DNA of 64,000 bases, taken from positions 124,001 through 188,000 of the forward strand of contig SLKI01000008.1 in assembly GCA_007134695.1 (NCBI GenBank). Direction: 5' to 3'. Below are positions 1 through 8,952 of this stretch, piece by piece. The notes under the pieces are model-generated. The model made no database searches. It was given only the letters and a program-made list of their open reading frames with translations, and had not been told where the DNA came from. This DNA is from Balneolaceae bacterium (GTDB taxonomy: Bacteria; Bacteroidota; Rhodothermia; Balneolales; Balneolaceae). The position numbers and the translations under genes are program-made. Within the stretch, counting starts at the first letter, position 1. Each line of letters begins with the position of its first letter.

Positions 1-589
1 CTATCTCGAAAAGCATGCCGAATACCACTCCTATACCATTACTCTGGGCGGAAAGCTGACTCGAAATGAACCGAGAGTCATCCAAGAAGAGGAGGAGGTG
101 AGCTTTACAGTTGACGGGCTGGTTTTGATCGACGGTGAACAGATAGCCGATACGCATTCGCTGCTGGATCATCGCTTTTCTCATGCAGAAAGCCATCAGC
201 TTCACAAAGTGGTGGTTAAAGAGCATGCTCATTCGATCTTCAATGGCAAAATATTTGTCCGTCGGGACGCTCAGAAGATCGACTCCTTCCAGGAGAACAG
301 AAATCTGCTTCTCTCTGAAGAGGGACAGGTTAACACCAAGCCGCAGCTTGAGATATTTGCCGATGATGTGCTCTGTTCACACGGGGCCACGATCGGACAG
401 CTCGACCCGGAAGAGGTTTTCTATTTGGAGAGCCGGGGCATGACAAAGGAGAAAGCCAAAGAAGTTTTAACATATGCATTCGCATTGGAAACGATCGAGA
501 ATATCAAGGTAGAATCTGTACATAAACTTCTGATTGAAGAGGTTAAACGGTACACTTCTGCAGAAAAATCCGAGACTGTATCTGCATAA
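1..589 (+). CDS. sufD: SufD, Fe-S cluster assembly scaffold subunit (C-terminal part)
   Basis: The reading frame is open from base 2, so the gene starts before the window and only the last 195 residues are visible. SufD partners SufB and SufC in the SufBCD scaffold that builds Fe-S clusters in the cytoplasm. The visible part has the family's LGGKLTRNE stretch, a beta-helix core, and the C-terminal signature with SHGATIGQLD and YLESRGM, where SufB/SufD proteins carry the conserved histidine. The sufS start lies one base after the stop, so the two are surely co-transcribed. SufB is the main alternative, but the flanking order (sufD then sufS) and the sequence around DTHSLLDH favour SufD. Confidence 0.9.
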   Translation, partial: YLEKHAEYHSYTITLGGKLTRNEPRVIQEEEEVSFTVDGLVLIDGEQIADTHSLLDHRFSHAESHQLHKVVVKEHAHSIFNGKIFVRRDAQKIDSFQENRNLLLSEEGQVNTKPQLEIFADDVLCSHGATIGQLDPEEVFYLESRGMTKEKAKEVLTYAFALETIENIKVESVHKLLIEEVKRYTSAEKSETVSA

Positions 590-590
590 A

Positions 591-1838
591 ATGGATCGAA
601 CTGTTGAAAAGATATCGACCGGGGTCGATTTTGACCGCATCAGGGCCGACTTTCCTGTTTTAAAAAGGAAGATAAACGGCAGGCCCCTGGTCTATCTGGA
701 CAACGCGGCTTCTGGCCAGATGCCAACTTTCGTAGCCGACCGGATCGACCGATACCACCGGCATGAACACTCCAATGTTCACCGTGGAATCCATTCGCTG
801 AGCCAGCAAGCTACAGAGGCATACGAATCAGCAAGAGAGAAGACCCGGCAGCTGATCAATGCGAGTGAGAATGAGGAGATCATCTTTACAACCGGCACAA
901 CCGATTCGATCAACCTGGTTGCCAACAGTTTCGGGCTCTCTCTGCTCAAGAAAGGGGACAGAATTCTTCTTTCTCAAATGGAACACCACTCCAACATCGT
1001 CCCCTGGCAGATGATTGCCGATAAAGCCGGGGCCGAAATCGATGTGATTCCACTTCTTGATGACGGCCGTCTGGATATGGAAGCCTATGAAGAACTGCTT
1101 GGTGAGCGGACAAAAATCGTTTCGGTGGTACACGTTTCCAATGCACTGGGAACCGTCAACCCGGTTGAAAAGATGACCGCCCTTGCCAGGCAGGCAGGAG
1201 CCGCAGTGGTGATTGACGGGGCGCAGGCTGTACCGCATCAGCCGGTAGATGTACAGCAGATTGACTGCGACTTTTACGCTTTTTCTGCTCATAAAATGTG
1301 CGGGCCGACCGGGTTCGGCATTCTCTTCGGAAGAAAGGAGCATCTCGAAAAAATGGGACCTTATCGTGGCGGCGGGAATATTATCGACAAGGTCACTTTC
1401 GAAAAAACCACCTATAACGTTGCTCCTTTTAAATTTGAAGCGGGTACACCGCCGATTGCAGCCGGTATTGGATTTGCAGCGGCAATAGACTACCTGAATT
1501 CAATCGGAATGAAACGGATTGCCGACCGGGAACAGGAACTGGTGGACCTGGCTCTCGAAAAACTGCGTAAAATAGAGGGCCTCCGGCTGATCGGTGACCC
1601 ACCTGAACGAGCTTCGGTGATCTCATTTGTTCTGGAAGGAATTCATCCGCACGACACGGGGACAATACTCGACAAACATGGAGTAGCCATCAGAACCGGC
1701 CATCACTGTGCACAGCCTGTGATGGAACGGTATGGAGTAACGGCAACAGCAAGGGCCTCTTTTTCGTTTTATAATAATGAAGAGGATGTCAACCGCCTGA
1801 TTGAAGGTGTTAAACAGGTAAAAGATTTTTTTAAATAA
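591..1838 (+). CDS. sufS: SufS cysteine desulfurase
   Basis: A 415-residue PLP enzyme that takes sulfur from cysteine and passes it, as a persulfide, to the SUF machinery. The PLP lysine sits in SAHK (Lys235) and the persulfide cysteine in RTGHHCAQP (Cys373), the pattern of group II desulfurases. A reading frame extends 19 codons upstream to a TTG/ATG inside sufD, but the ATG at 591 directly follows the sufD stop and gives the usual length, so I chose it. No separate sufE or sufU is visible here; the sulfur acceptor may be encoded upstream of the window or elsewhere. Confidence 0.95.
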   Translation: MDRTVEKISTGVDFDRIRADFPVLKRKINGRPLVYLDNAASGQMPTFVADRIDRYHRHEHSNVHRGIHSLSQQATEAYESAREKTRQLINASENEEIIFTTGTTDSINLVANSFGLSLLKKGDRILLSQMEHHSNIVPWQMIADKAGAEIDVIPLLDDGRLDMEAYEELLGERTKIVSVVHVSNALGTVNPVEKMTALARQAGAAVVIDGAQAVPHQPVDVQQIDCDFYAFSAHKMCGPTGFGILFGRKEHLEKMGPYRGGGNIIDKVTFEKTTYNVAPFKFEAGTPPIAAGIGFAAAIDYLNSIGMKRIADREQELVDLALEKLRKIEGLRLIGDPPERASVISFVLEGIHPHDTGTILDKHGVAIRTGHHCAQPVMERYGVTATARASFSFYNNEEDVNRLIEGVKQVKDFFK

Positions 1839-1853
1839 AACAGACGCAAAACG

Positions 1854-2405
1854 ATGCCGAAAATCAAAGAAATAGAACGTACACCCAATCCCGATGCCAT
1901 GCGTTTTGTGCTGGCCGAGCCGTTGACTAACGGTATCACAAAATCGTTCGAGTCCGCAACTGAAGCGGATGGAGATGAACTGGCCGAAGCACTGTTTGCC
2001 ATTGAAAATGTGATCAACGTCTACTACGTGGACAAATATGTAACAGTAACTCAGGATGGAAATGCCGTCTGGTCCGATCTGCTGAGGAAACTGGCACCTC
2101 CGATCCGGGAGGCCGGACCGATGCTGGACGCTTCCGAAGATGAAGAGGTGCACGCAACCAAAGAAGTACAGGAAAGTGATGACCCGAGGCTTCAGGCCAT
2201 AAATCAGATGCTGGATGAACAGGTACGGCCCTATCTGCTTGCCGACGGAGGCGGGCTTAAGGTGCTCGGACTGGAGGGAAACCGTTTGAAGGTACATTAC
2301 CAGGGTGCGTGCGGAACCTGCCCGACGGCAACATCCGGTACGCTCTATGCGATTGAAAGCATGGTCAAACGAATTGATCCGGAGATCCAGGTCGTAGCCG
2401 TCTGA
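1854..2405 (+). CDS. nfu: Nfu/NifU-type Fe-S carrier protein
   Basis: A 183-residue two-domain protein. Residues ~1-90 match the N-terminal Nfu domain (starting IKEIERTPNPDAMRF). Residues ~110-183 are the NifU C-terminal domain with the CGTCP motif, whose two cysteines bind a 4Fe-4S cluster at a dimer interface. Family members carry clusters from the scaffold to target enzymes. It lies 15 bases after sufS in the suf operon, which fits the role. The linker (residues ~90-110) is acidic. This architecture is usual in Bacteroidota-like bacteria and mitochondria, unlike E. coli NfuA, whose N-terminal domain is A-type. Confidence 0.9.
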   Translation: MPKIKEIERTPNPDAMRFVLAEPLTNGITKSFESATEADGDELAEALFAIENVINVYYVDKYVTVTQDGNAVWSDLLRKLAPPIREAGPMLDASEDEEVHATKEVQESDDPRLQAINQMLDEQVRPYLLADGGGLKVLGLEGNRLKVHYQGACGTCPTATSGTLYAIESMVKRIDPEIQVVAV

Positions 2406-2478
2406 TCGGATCGGCTCCTCTCAAACCGGGCGGGATCGAATACCGAACCGAATCTAATCGAGCAGGACAGCTAAACGA

Positions 2479-2832
2479 ATGACAGAATTGAAAGAATCGG
2501 AGATTAAAATCACAGATCGGGCAGCCAGGCGCATTCGTGAGATCCGTGAGGAGCAGGGTATCGATAATCGTACTGCACTCCGAATATCGGTGACGAGCGG
2601 CGGTTGTTCCGGCCTCACTTATGATCTTGACTTTGATTCGGCAAAAAAGGCCGGCCAGAAGGATGAGATTTTTGAAGATAACGGTATACCGATTATCGTG
2701 GACCTGAGGAGTTATCTCTATCTGGCCGGGACACAACTCGACTACACAGATGGACTCGAAGGGCAGGGATTCCACTTTTTGAACCCAAATGCATCACGCA
2801 CTTGCTCATGCGGTGAATCGTTTTCACTTTAG
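2479..2832 (+). CDS. sufA: A-type Fe-S cluster carrier (SufA/IscA/ErpA family)
   Basis: A 117-residue A-type carrier. It has the three conserved cysteines: one in GGCSGLTY and two in TCSCGESF near the C terminus. These ligate a Fe-S cluster that is delivered to client proteins. The ATG at 2479 gives the normal family length. It is separated from nfu by 73 bases and from DUF2480 by 5 bases, so it is part of the suf transcription unit. SufA, IscA and ErpA cannot be told apart from sequence alone; the suf context supports SufA. Confidence 0.9.
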   Translation: MTELKESEIKITDRAARRIREIREEQGIDNRTALRISVTSGGCSGLTYDLDFDSAKKAGQKDEIFEDNGIPIIVDLRSYLYLAGTQLDYTDGLEGQGFHFLNPNASRTCSCGESFSL

Positions 2833-2837
2833 GAACT

Positions 2838-3350
2838 ATGGGAGAGATCGTTAACAAAATTAAACAGTCGAAACTGGAAACCGTCGATCTGGAAACTTTT
2901 CTGGAAGGGGAGACGCTCAGTGTAATCGACATCAAGCCTTTTCTTTTCAAGGAGATGCTTCTCAAAGAAGAGAAGTTTCGGAGCCATCTGGAGGAACACG
3001 ACTGGTCTCAATACAACGATCACTGGCTGGCTGTAAAATGCAGCAGTGATGCGATCATACCTGCGTGGGCCTGGATGCTTACAACTGCATATGCACAGCC
3101 CTATGTCAAGGATGTGATCGTTGGTGATGAAGAAGATCTTCGAATGGAGCTGCTTAAACAGCGTATCGCCCGTTACGATTGGGAGAAATATCAGGGTCGC
3201 TTTGTGCTATTGAAGGGATGCAGTAAACAGAAAATACCGGCCGGAGCCTATCTGGAAGCGACCAAAAGGCTGATTCCGGTCGTTAATAAATTGATGTACG
3301 GTGAAGCGTGCTCCAACGTGCCCGTCTATCGTAAACCCCGCAAGCGATGA
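2838..3350 (+). CDS. DUF2480 family protein in the suf operon
   Basis: A 170-residue soluble protein of the DUF2480 family, which has no assigned biochemical function. It starts 5 bases after sufA with an AGGA upstream of the ATG, and its end overlaps the next gene by 4 bases (ATGA). Cysteines are at 68, 128 and 158. Residues 55-79 and 114-138 look like two copies of one unit: Asp-Trp, a tyrosine four residues after the Asp, a Lys then Cys-Ser, and Ile-Pro-Ala. Its location with Fe-S assembly genes suggests a role in cluster assembly or repair, but that is inference. No signal peptide or membrane segment is seen. Confidence 0.85.
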   Translation: MGEIVNKIKQSKLETVDLETFLEGETLSVIDIKPFLFKEMLLKEEKFRSHLEEHDWSQYNDHWLAVKCSSDAIIPAWAWMLTTAYAQPYVKDVIVGDEEDLRMELLKQRIARYDWEKYQGRFVLLKGCSKQKIPAGAYLEATKRLIPVVNKLMYGEACSNVPVYRKPRKR

Positions 3351-4099
3351 ACTCCTCCGGGTATGACGGAAAAAAAATTCTCATAACCGGAGCCTCAAGA
3401 GGAATCGGCAGGGCTGCTGTCAAATTACTGCTCGAAAAAGGTGCTGAACTGATCGGGACTCGAAACCAAACACCCATCCCGGAAACGATTGTCTCAGAAG
3501 AACGGTTTTCGGAAATGGAGCTCGATCTTTCGAACACGGATTCTCTGGATCAATTTTTAGATCAACTCGACCAGGCTGGCTGGCCGGAGGTCGTGATCAA
3601 CAATGCCGGTGTTTTTCTGCCGGCGGAAATGACAGGATCGGAGGAGAAATGGTTGGAGATCTGGCAGAAGACAATGAGAATAAACCTTGAGGCCCCGGCA
3701 CGCATCTGCAAAAGAGCGGTCAGCAGCTGGACTGCTGAGAACCGATCCGGAATATTAATCAATATTGCATCCAGAGCTGCCTACCGCGGAGATACACAGG
3801 AGTATGCTTCTTATGCCGCAACCAAAGGAGGACTTGTAGCACTGACCAAATCGATCGCACGCGGTTTTGGTAAGTCGGGAATAACGGCATTTTCAATCGC
3901 TCCGGGCTTTGTTGAAACCGATATGGCAGCCGGCTCGATGGAGGTCTACGGAGAGGAGTATCTGAAGAAAGACCTGGTGCTCGAAGAACTGGCACAACCG
4001 GAGGATGTTGCCGGGCTGATTGCATATCTTGCATCCGGCAGTGCCGGGCAGATGACCGGTTCAACGTTTCATCTGAACGGCGGATCCTACATGATTTAA
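3347..4099 (+). CDS. SDR family oxidoreductase (FabG-like)
   Basis: A 250-residue short-chain dehydrogenase/reductase. It has the Rossmann nucleotide-binding motif TGASRGIG near residue 14, NNAG near residue 86 and the YAATK active site (Tyr-x3-Lys) near residue 157. The C-terminal stretch ending LNGGSYMI is typical of classical, tetrameric SDRs such as 3-oxoacyl-ACP reductases. The substrate cannot be read from sequence. The start overlaps the DUF2480 stop, implying translational coupling. A lipid or isoprenoid role is possible because fni follows, but this is only suggested by context. Confidence 0.85.
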   Translation: MNSSGYDGKKILITGASRGIGRAAVKLLLEKGAELIGTRNQTPIPETIVSEERFSEMELDLSNTDSLDQFLDQLDQAGWPEVVINNAGVFLPAEMTGSEEKWLEIWQKTMRINLEAPARICKRAVSSWTAENRSGILINIASRAAYRGDTQEYASYAATKGGLVALTKSIARGFGKSGITAFSIAPGFVETDMAAGSMEVYGEEYLKKDLVLEELAQPEDVAGLIAYLASGSAGQMTGSTFHLNGGSYMI

Positions 4100-4115
4100 C
4101 CGATTGGGTTCCCTC

Positions 4116-5162
4116 ATGAATATTGGAAAAAGAAAAGAGGAGCATGTTGAGATTACAGCAGGAGGGGGTGCCGCATATGATAAATCGACCGGACTGGAGA
4201 GGTATGAATTAATCCACAATGCACTGCCGGAAATCAATTTTAATGAGGTATCCACACGATCAGTACTGCTCGGCAGAGAATTTGATTTTCCTCTTTTTAT
4301 CTCATCAATGACCGGGGGATATGGTAAGGGTGGAGCTGTCAATGCCCAGATCGCGAGTTTTTGTCAGCAGGAGAATCTCCCGTTCGGGGTTGGCAGTCAG
4401 CGAATTATGCTGGAGAAACCCGGGACTCGAGATTCGTTTCGTGTAGTACGCGAGACAGCTCCCGATGCTTTTATTGCCGCCAATATCGGAGGAAATCAGC
4501 TGGTGGGCGGACTTTCTGAAGAAGATCTGGGAGTGATGGTCGAGGCAATTCGTGCAGACGCTGTCATCGTACACCTCAATCCTCTGCAGGAGTTGCTTCA
4601 ATCCGAAGGAGACCGCAATTTCAAAGGAGTCGCTGAAGGGATTAAAAGCCTTGTCCGCCAAACGGATCTCCCCATCATGGTCAAGGAGACCGGCGGCGGC
4701 ATTTCGGCAGATGTTGCAAAAAGAATTCTGAACCTGGGAGTTTCTGTAATCGATGTAGCTGGAGCAGGGGGGACGAGCTGGGCCAAAGTGGAAAACCAGA
4801 GAAGCAGTAAACGAAATCCGGATCAAGATGATCAAATCTATACACCCTTTGAAAACTGGGGGATTCCAACTGCCCAATCCATTCTCGATGTGGATCAGCT
4901 GCGTACCGAGTATGAATTCGAACTGATCGCTTCCGGCGGGATCCGATCGGCTCTTGATATGGTCAAGGCGATCGCTCTGGGCGCGGACTTTACAGCTACA
5001 GCGCAACCGGTAATCGCGGCTCTCAATAGTGGAACTGTCGGGGAGTTTCAAAATCAATATCGTAGATGGAAGCATCAGTTTAAAATCGCACTGACACTGC
5101 TGGGGTGTACCTCTCCGGATCGATTAAATCCCGGTATGGTGAGAAAAGCAGAATCGGTTTAG
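4116..5162 (+). CDS. fni: Type 2 isopentenyl-diphosphate delta-isomerase
   Basis: A 348-residue FMN- and NADPH-dependent enzyme interconverting IPP and DMAPP, the C5 isoprenoid units. It carries the family signatures: RKEEHV at the N terminus, HNALPEI, SSMTGGY, GVGSQR, HLNPLQE, a VKETGGG stretch and GGIRS near the phosphate-binding site. A TTG four codons earlier (4104) is in frame; I chose the ATG at 4116 because the protein then begins in the usual place. It sits just upstream of a polyprenyl synthase, so the two would feed the same pathway. Confidence 0.93.
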   Translation: MNIGKRKEEHVEITAGGGAAYDKSTGLERYELIHNALPEINFNEVSTRSVLLGREFDFPLFISSMTGGYGKGGAVNAQIASFCQQENLPFGVGSQRIMLEKPGTRDSFRVVRETAPDAFIAANIGGNQLVGGLSEEDLGVMVEAIRADAVIVHLNPLQELLQSEGDRNFKGVAEGIKSLVRQTDLPIMVKETGGGISADVAKRILNLGVSVIDVAGAGGTSWAKVENQRSSKRNPDQDDQIYTPFENWGIPTAQSILDVDQLRTEYEFELIASGGIRSALDMVKAIALGADFTATAQPVIAALNSGTVGEFQNQYRRWKHQFKIALTLLGCTSPDRLNPGMVRKAESV

Positions 5163-5211
5163 CTGCAATATTTTGTATCTTCGACCGACCTGAAATACAA
5201 GTGAAAGACGT

Positions 5212-6201
5212 TTGTTGAATCGCATAGAAAAATATGTCGACCGGATTGACAAGGAGCTGGACGGACTCAACCTGAATCGTAAACCGGATCAACTCTACAA
5301 ACCTTGTGAATATCTGCTGGAAAATGGCGGTAAGCGGCTAAGGCCGGTTTTTGTATTGATGGGGGCGGGACTATGTGGTGGAGGTCAGGATAAAGCGGTT
5401 CCTGCTGCATTGGCCGTCGAACTGGTCCACAACTTTACGCTGGTCCACGACGACATTATGGATGAAGCTGAATCCAGGCGGGGACGTCAGACGCTTCATA
5501 TCAAATGGGATCTGCCGGTCGCCATTCTGGCTGGAGATCTGCTCTTTGTGGAAGCTTTTCGCCAGCTGCAATCCTATCACCACACGGAGATTGTGGAAAA
5601 TGAGACGGTTTTAAAACTTTATGATACCCTTCTTGACTCTGTTCGTACCGTTTGCGAGGGCCAGGCGATGGATATGGAGTTTGAGAGTAACCGAAAAGTA
5701 AGCAGCAGCGATTATCTCACAATGATTGAGGCAAAAACGGCTGCTTTGATACGGGCCTCCTTTATGATGGGAGGAATTACAGCTGGAGCCGGTCAATCAG
5801 AGCTGGAGAAACTCCGGGAACTCGGTACGACGATCGGTCTCGCATTTCAGATCCAGGATGATCTTCTGGATGTTGTTGGAGATCCCGAAATATTTGGAAA
5901 ATCAAGAGGAGGAGATATCCTGGAGGGGAAAAAGACTTATTTATTGCTTTATGCCCTGGAACAGAGCAATGAAACGGTTCAAAATGAGTTAAATAGATTG
6001 ATGAATCAGCCCGATAAGGCAGCAAAGGATGTGGATTCGGTGATTCAACTCTATCAAAAAAGCGGAGCCATCAAACAAGCAGAAAAACTGATCCTTCAAT
6101 ACTACATGGATGCAGAGAATCAACTGAATCAATTTGAGGATTCGGTTTTTAAAGAAGATCTTGCTTCCCTGTTGGACTTTATGAAAAATCGAGATTATTG
6201 A
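5212..6201 (+). CDS. Polyprenyl diphosphate synthase
   Basis: A 329-residue trans-isoprenyl chain-elongating enzyme. The first aspartate-rich motif is HDDIMD near residue 80 and the second is QIQDDLLD near residue 214; both bind Mg-diphosphate. GGKRLRP near residue 40 is the conserved IPP-binding region. The product length (C15-C40) depends on residues before the first motif and cannot be set here; geranylgeranyl, heptaprenyl or octaprenyl (quinone tail) are all possible. No ATG is available at the N terminus: translation likely begins at TTG 5212 or the next codon TTG 5215, 49 bases after fni. Confidence 0.88.
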   Translation: MLNRIEKYVDRIDKELDGLNLNRKPDQLYKPCEYLLENGGKRLRPVFVLMGAGLCGGGQDKAVPAALAVELVHNFTLVHDDIMDEAESRRGRQTLHIKWDLPVAILAGDLLFVEAFRQLQSYHHTEIVENETVLKLYDTLLDSVRTVCEGQAMDMEFESNRKVSSSDYLTMIEAKTAALIRASFMMGGITAGAGQSELEKLRELGTTIGLAFQIQDDLLDVVGDPEIFGKSRGGDILEGKKTYLLLYALEQSNETVQNELNRLMNQPDKAAKDVDSVIQLYQKSGAIKQAEKLILQYYMDAENQLNQFEDSVFKEDLASLLDFMKNRDY

Positions 6202-6206
6202 TCATT

Positions 6207-7037
6207 ATGAAATATGCAGTATTCACCTTGACGGTTATTTTTCTTCTGGTTTCATGCCGGAGTCAGGATCTGATTCGCCCCGGCGATTCTCTCCAGGTCG
6301 CTTTTGAAAAAGCTTATGCTCAATTTGAACAGGAAAACTGGAGAGATGCCTCACAAGCTTTTGAAACAGTAATCTCTATCGGCAGAGGCACCGAATTTGG
6401 CCAGGATGCACAGTTCTATCTTGCGGAAAGTTACTTTAACGATCGGCGCTACATGATGGCTGCCTCCGAGTATGAGCGCTATTCGTCAAGTCATCCCAAC
6501 TCGGAACGCAGGGAGTACAGTGATTTTATGATCGGGAAGTCGTATTACAATCTGAGTCCCCGATTCAATATCGATCAGACCTATACCTATCGTGCGATCG
6601 AGCAATTTCGACTCTATATGGCCCGCTATCCGAACTCCGACCGGATAACCGAAGCGGGAGAGCGGATCGATGAGCTTCGTAACAAACTGGCCCGAAAGGA
6701 GTTTGAAGCAGGTGAGTTTTATATGAGAACCGGCCGCTACAATGCGGCTACTGTTTCGTACGATCTGGTTATCGATCGTTATCCGGAATCCAGATGGGCC
6801 GAACGTGCACTGGTTCGAAAGATCGAAGCGTATGTTCTTTATGCAGACAACAGTATTCCCGCCCGCCAGGAAGAGCGATATCGCAAAGCGGTTGAAGCAT
6901 ACGATACCTACATTCAGCTCTTTCCCCGCGGAGATAACCGCTCGGATGCCGAAGATCATTACGACCGGGCGCTCACTGCGCTTGAACAAATTACAGATGA
7001 AGATGAGGATGTCATTACCGCAAGGGGAGGACCCTGA
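6207..7037 (+). CDS. bamD: BamD-like outer membrane assembly lipoprotein
   Basis: A 276-residue lipoprotein with an N-terminal hydrophobic signal ending in the lipobox LVSC (Cys about residue 17). The mature part is a series of TPR-like helical pairs with repeated signatures such as AQFYLAESYFNDRRY, the order and length expected for BamD (YfiO), the essential lipoprotein of the BAM complex that inserts outer membrane beta-barrels. The ATG at 6207 is preferred over an in-frame TTG at 6198 that overlaps the previous stop. The 3' end overlaps nadD by 29 bases. Confidence 0.87.
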   Translation: MKYAVFTLTVIFLLVSCRSQDLIRPGDSLQVAFEKAYAQFEQENWRDASQAFETVISIGRGTEFGQDAQFYLAESYFNDRRYMMAASEYERYSSSHPNSERREYSDFMIGKSYYNLSPRFNIDQTYTYRAIEQFRLYMARYPNSDRITEAGERIDELRNKLARKEFEAGEFYMRTGRYNAATVSYDLVIDRYPESRWAERALVRKIEAYVLYADNSIPARQEERYRKAVEAYDTYIQLFPRGDNRSDAEDHYDRALTALEQITDEDEDVITARGGP

Positions 7038-7647
7038 ATTAAACAGGAGTATTCCGAAACGGGTCGGACTTCTCGGGGGATCCTTTGACCCGGTTCATCA
7101 CGGGCATCGCTTTATAGTCGACTCGTTTCTTAAGAGTCAACTTTTTCACGAAATCTGGATACTTCCTGCTCCAGATCCGCCTCACAAACAGCAGAAACAA
7201 CTCACTTCGTTTCATCACCGGGTTAAAATGCTGGAACTTGCCTTCCGGCAGCTGCAGGAAATTTATATCAACGAGATTGAGAAAGAACTGCCCTCACCCT
7301 CCTATACACTTCAAACCGTCACAGAGCTGCAGTTGAAACACCCCGACTGCCACTTTTTTTTCTGCCTGGGTGGAGACAGTCTGAGGGATTTTACAAATTG
7401 GTATCGTTATGAAGAGATTCTTGACAGGGTGGTTCTCGTCGTAGCAGAAAGGAAAGGAGTGGATCTTAACGGCCTGCCGGACGAGATCCTTCACCGAACA
7501 ATTCAGGTCGATCACGAGCCAATCGAAACCTCTTCAACGTCAATCCGTCAAATTGCCGGTGGTGATACTCACCGACTGAGCCAACGGGATCTGCACAAGA
7601 AAGTGATCGATTATATTCAACAACATCATCTTTATCGCGAAGAGTAA
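7009..7647 (+). CDS. nadD: Nicotinate-nucleotide adenylyltransferase
   Basis: A 212-residue nucleotidyltransferase that makes nicotinate adenine dinucleotide from nicotinate mononucleotide and ATP in NAD synthesis. It has GGSFDPVHHGH (the HxGH-type ATP site) near residue 21 and SSTSIRQ near the C terminus, the second ATP-binding motif. The start is uncertain: ATGs at 6997, 7003 and 7009 all lie inside the end of bamD. 7009 leaves the shortest tail before the nucleotide-binding strand. Confidence 0.9.
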   Translation: MSLPQGEDPELNRSIPKRVGLLGGSFDPVHHGHRFIVDSFLKSQLFHEIWILPAPDPPHKQQKQLTSFHHRVKMLELAFRQLQEIYINEIEKELPSPSYTLQTVTELQLKHPDCHFFFCLGGDSLRDFTNWYRYEEILDRVVLVVAERKGVDLNGLPDEILHRTIQVDHEPIETSSTSIRQIAGGDTHRLSQRDLHKKVIDYIQQHHLYREE

Positions 7648-7656
7648 CCGAACCGG

Positions 7657-8676
7657 ATGAAGAGAAAAGAGTTTTTCAGGAAATCGGTATCCCTGTTGAC
7701 AGGAAGTCTTGCTCTCAGGCTTCCGATCCATACTGCAGGGGACGGGGATTCGCCGATACTACCGCCCCGGCTGCAACCGGGAGATTCGATCGGCCTTGTT
7801 GCCCCGGCCGGAATCATTTTCGATGAAACTGAATTTAAGCGGATGAAGCAAATCCTGGAAAAGATGGGACTGAGGGTCGTTTTTGGTCGTTATATACGCA
7901 ATCGCCACGGTTATTTTGCAGGTACCGACCAGGAACGATCCGAAGATTTGAACCGATTTATCACAGACCCGGGGATCAGGGCAATAATGGCGGTACGGGG
8001 AGGGTGGGGCTGTAACCGAATTCTGGATAAGATCCATTACAATCAGCTCCGGGATACCCCCAAGATTATCTGCGGATTCAGTGATATTACAGCTCTTCAT
8101 TTAGCTATTTTCAGCCAAACAGGGCTGACTACATTTCACGGACCCAATGGCAATTCCGACTGGACCCGATTTACCCGAAGCCGATTTGCCGAAATACTTT
8201 TTTCCGAGAAACGAAAACCGCTTTTGAAAAACCCGTCCGAACATCGCACGGCTATCAGAACGATTGTACCCGGAAAGGTCTCCGGCAGATTGATTGGCGG
8301 TAATTTGACACTTGTCACCTCTCTTGTCGGCTCACATTATATGCCGGAAATGGAGGGGGCAATCCTGTTTCTGGAAGATGTCGGAGAAGATATCTACAGA
8401 ATCGATCGAATGTTTTCTCAGCTACAATTAAGTGGGGTCCTCGATCGTATCTCCGGAGTTGTTTTTGGCAACTGTACCGACTGCAGACTTTCGCCTGGTG
8501 GGAGCCTTTCTTTGACAGAAGTACTCTCGCACTATCTCGTTGATCGGAAAATCCCCGCCTTTACCGGTTCGGTAATCGGACATGGACCGGACAATTTCAC
8601 GATTCCGATCGGTGTTAAAGCTGAAATGGATGCTTCTTCGGGGACAATCCGCCTGCTGGAACCGGCTGTAGCCTGA
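7657..8676 (+). CDS. LD-carboxypeptidase, peptidase S66 family
   Basis: A 339-residue serine peptidase related to LdcA, which trims the terminal D-alanine from murein tetrapeptides during peptidoglycan recycling. The nucleophile serine is in CGFSDITAL near residue 143. The glutamate of the Ser-Glu-His triad is in FLEDVGED near residue 243 and the histidine in IGHGPDN near residue 312. Unlike E. coli LdcA it starts with a basic stretch and a hydrophobic segment (KRKEFFRKSVSLLTGSLAL), a possible Tat-like or Sec signal, so a periplasmic or anchored location is plausible. It is the last gene of the plus-strand run and ends 3 bases from a convergent gene. Confidence 0.85.
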   Translation: MKRKEFFRKSVSLLTGSLALRLPIHTAGDGDSPILPPRLQPGDSIGLVAPAGIIFDETEFKRMKQILEKMGLRVVFGRYIRNRHGYFAGTDQERSEDLNRFITDPGIRAIMAVRGGWGCNRILDKIHYNQLRDTPKIICGFSDITALHLAIFSQTGLTTFHGPNGNSDWTRFTRSRFAEILFSEKRKPLLKNPSEHRTAIRTIVPGKVSGRLIGGNLTLVTSLVGSHYMPEMEGAILFLEDVGEDIYRIDRMFSQLQLSGVLDRISGVVFGNCTDCRLSPGGSLSLTEVLSHYLVDRKIPAFTGSVIGHGPDNFTIPIGVKAEMDASSGTIRLLEPAVA

Positions 8677-8679
8677 TAT

Positions 8680-8913
8680 TTAAGTACGACTCATCTCTCT
8701 GCGTTGCCGAATAATATCTGTGACCAGCCAGACAAGAGGATAGGGAGGGAACAGGACCGCAATAATAAGTTGCAGGCTTTTTGCCTGACGGTGCTTCTTT
8801 GTCAGAGTTAATCCTGCAAGCCCGGCAATCCAGAAAATGATAAAAATAAAAAGCAGAAAGGAGATCAGAAGAGCTCCTATAAATCCAAAACTGTTGTAGA
8901 AGGACTCTAACAT
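8680..8913 (-). CDS. Small membrane protein, unknown function
   Basis: A 77-residue protein with two hydrophobic segments (residues ~9-35 and ~46-65) separated by a basic loop (KKHRQAK), and a charged C terminus (RQRREMSRT). I do not recognise a named family. An open frame extends upstream to 8985, but the ATG at 8913 is the natural start. It follows a good promoter match on the minus strand (TATCTTTG at 8960-8953, TTG 22 bases further up), which supports a real gene. It is divergent from der and convergent with the LD-carboxypeptidase. Confidence 0.6.
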   Translation of the reverse strand: MLESFYNSFGFIGALLISFLLFIFIIFWIAGLAGLTLTKKHRQAKSLQLIIAVLFPPYPLVWLVTDIIRQRREMSRT

Positions 8914-8931
8914 GTTGGCCGGGAAAATGAT

Positions 8932-8939
8932 TAACTTTG
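8932..8939 (+). promoter_or_regulatory. Possible der promoter (-7 element)
   Basis: TAACTTTG exactly fits TAnnTTTG and lies 36 bases before the der ATG at 8976. No TTG occurs at the usual -33 distance; the nearest, at 8915-8917, is only 14 bases away. The site overlaps an alternative TTG start at 8937, which argues for the ATG at 8976. Confidence 0.4.
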
Positions 8940-8952
8940 GATGCGTTTGTAA

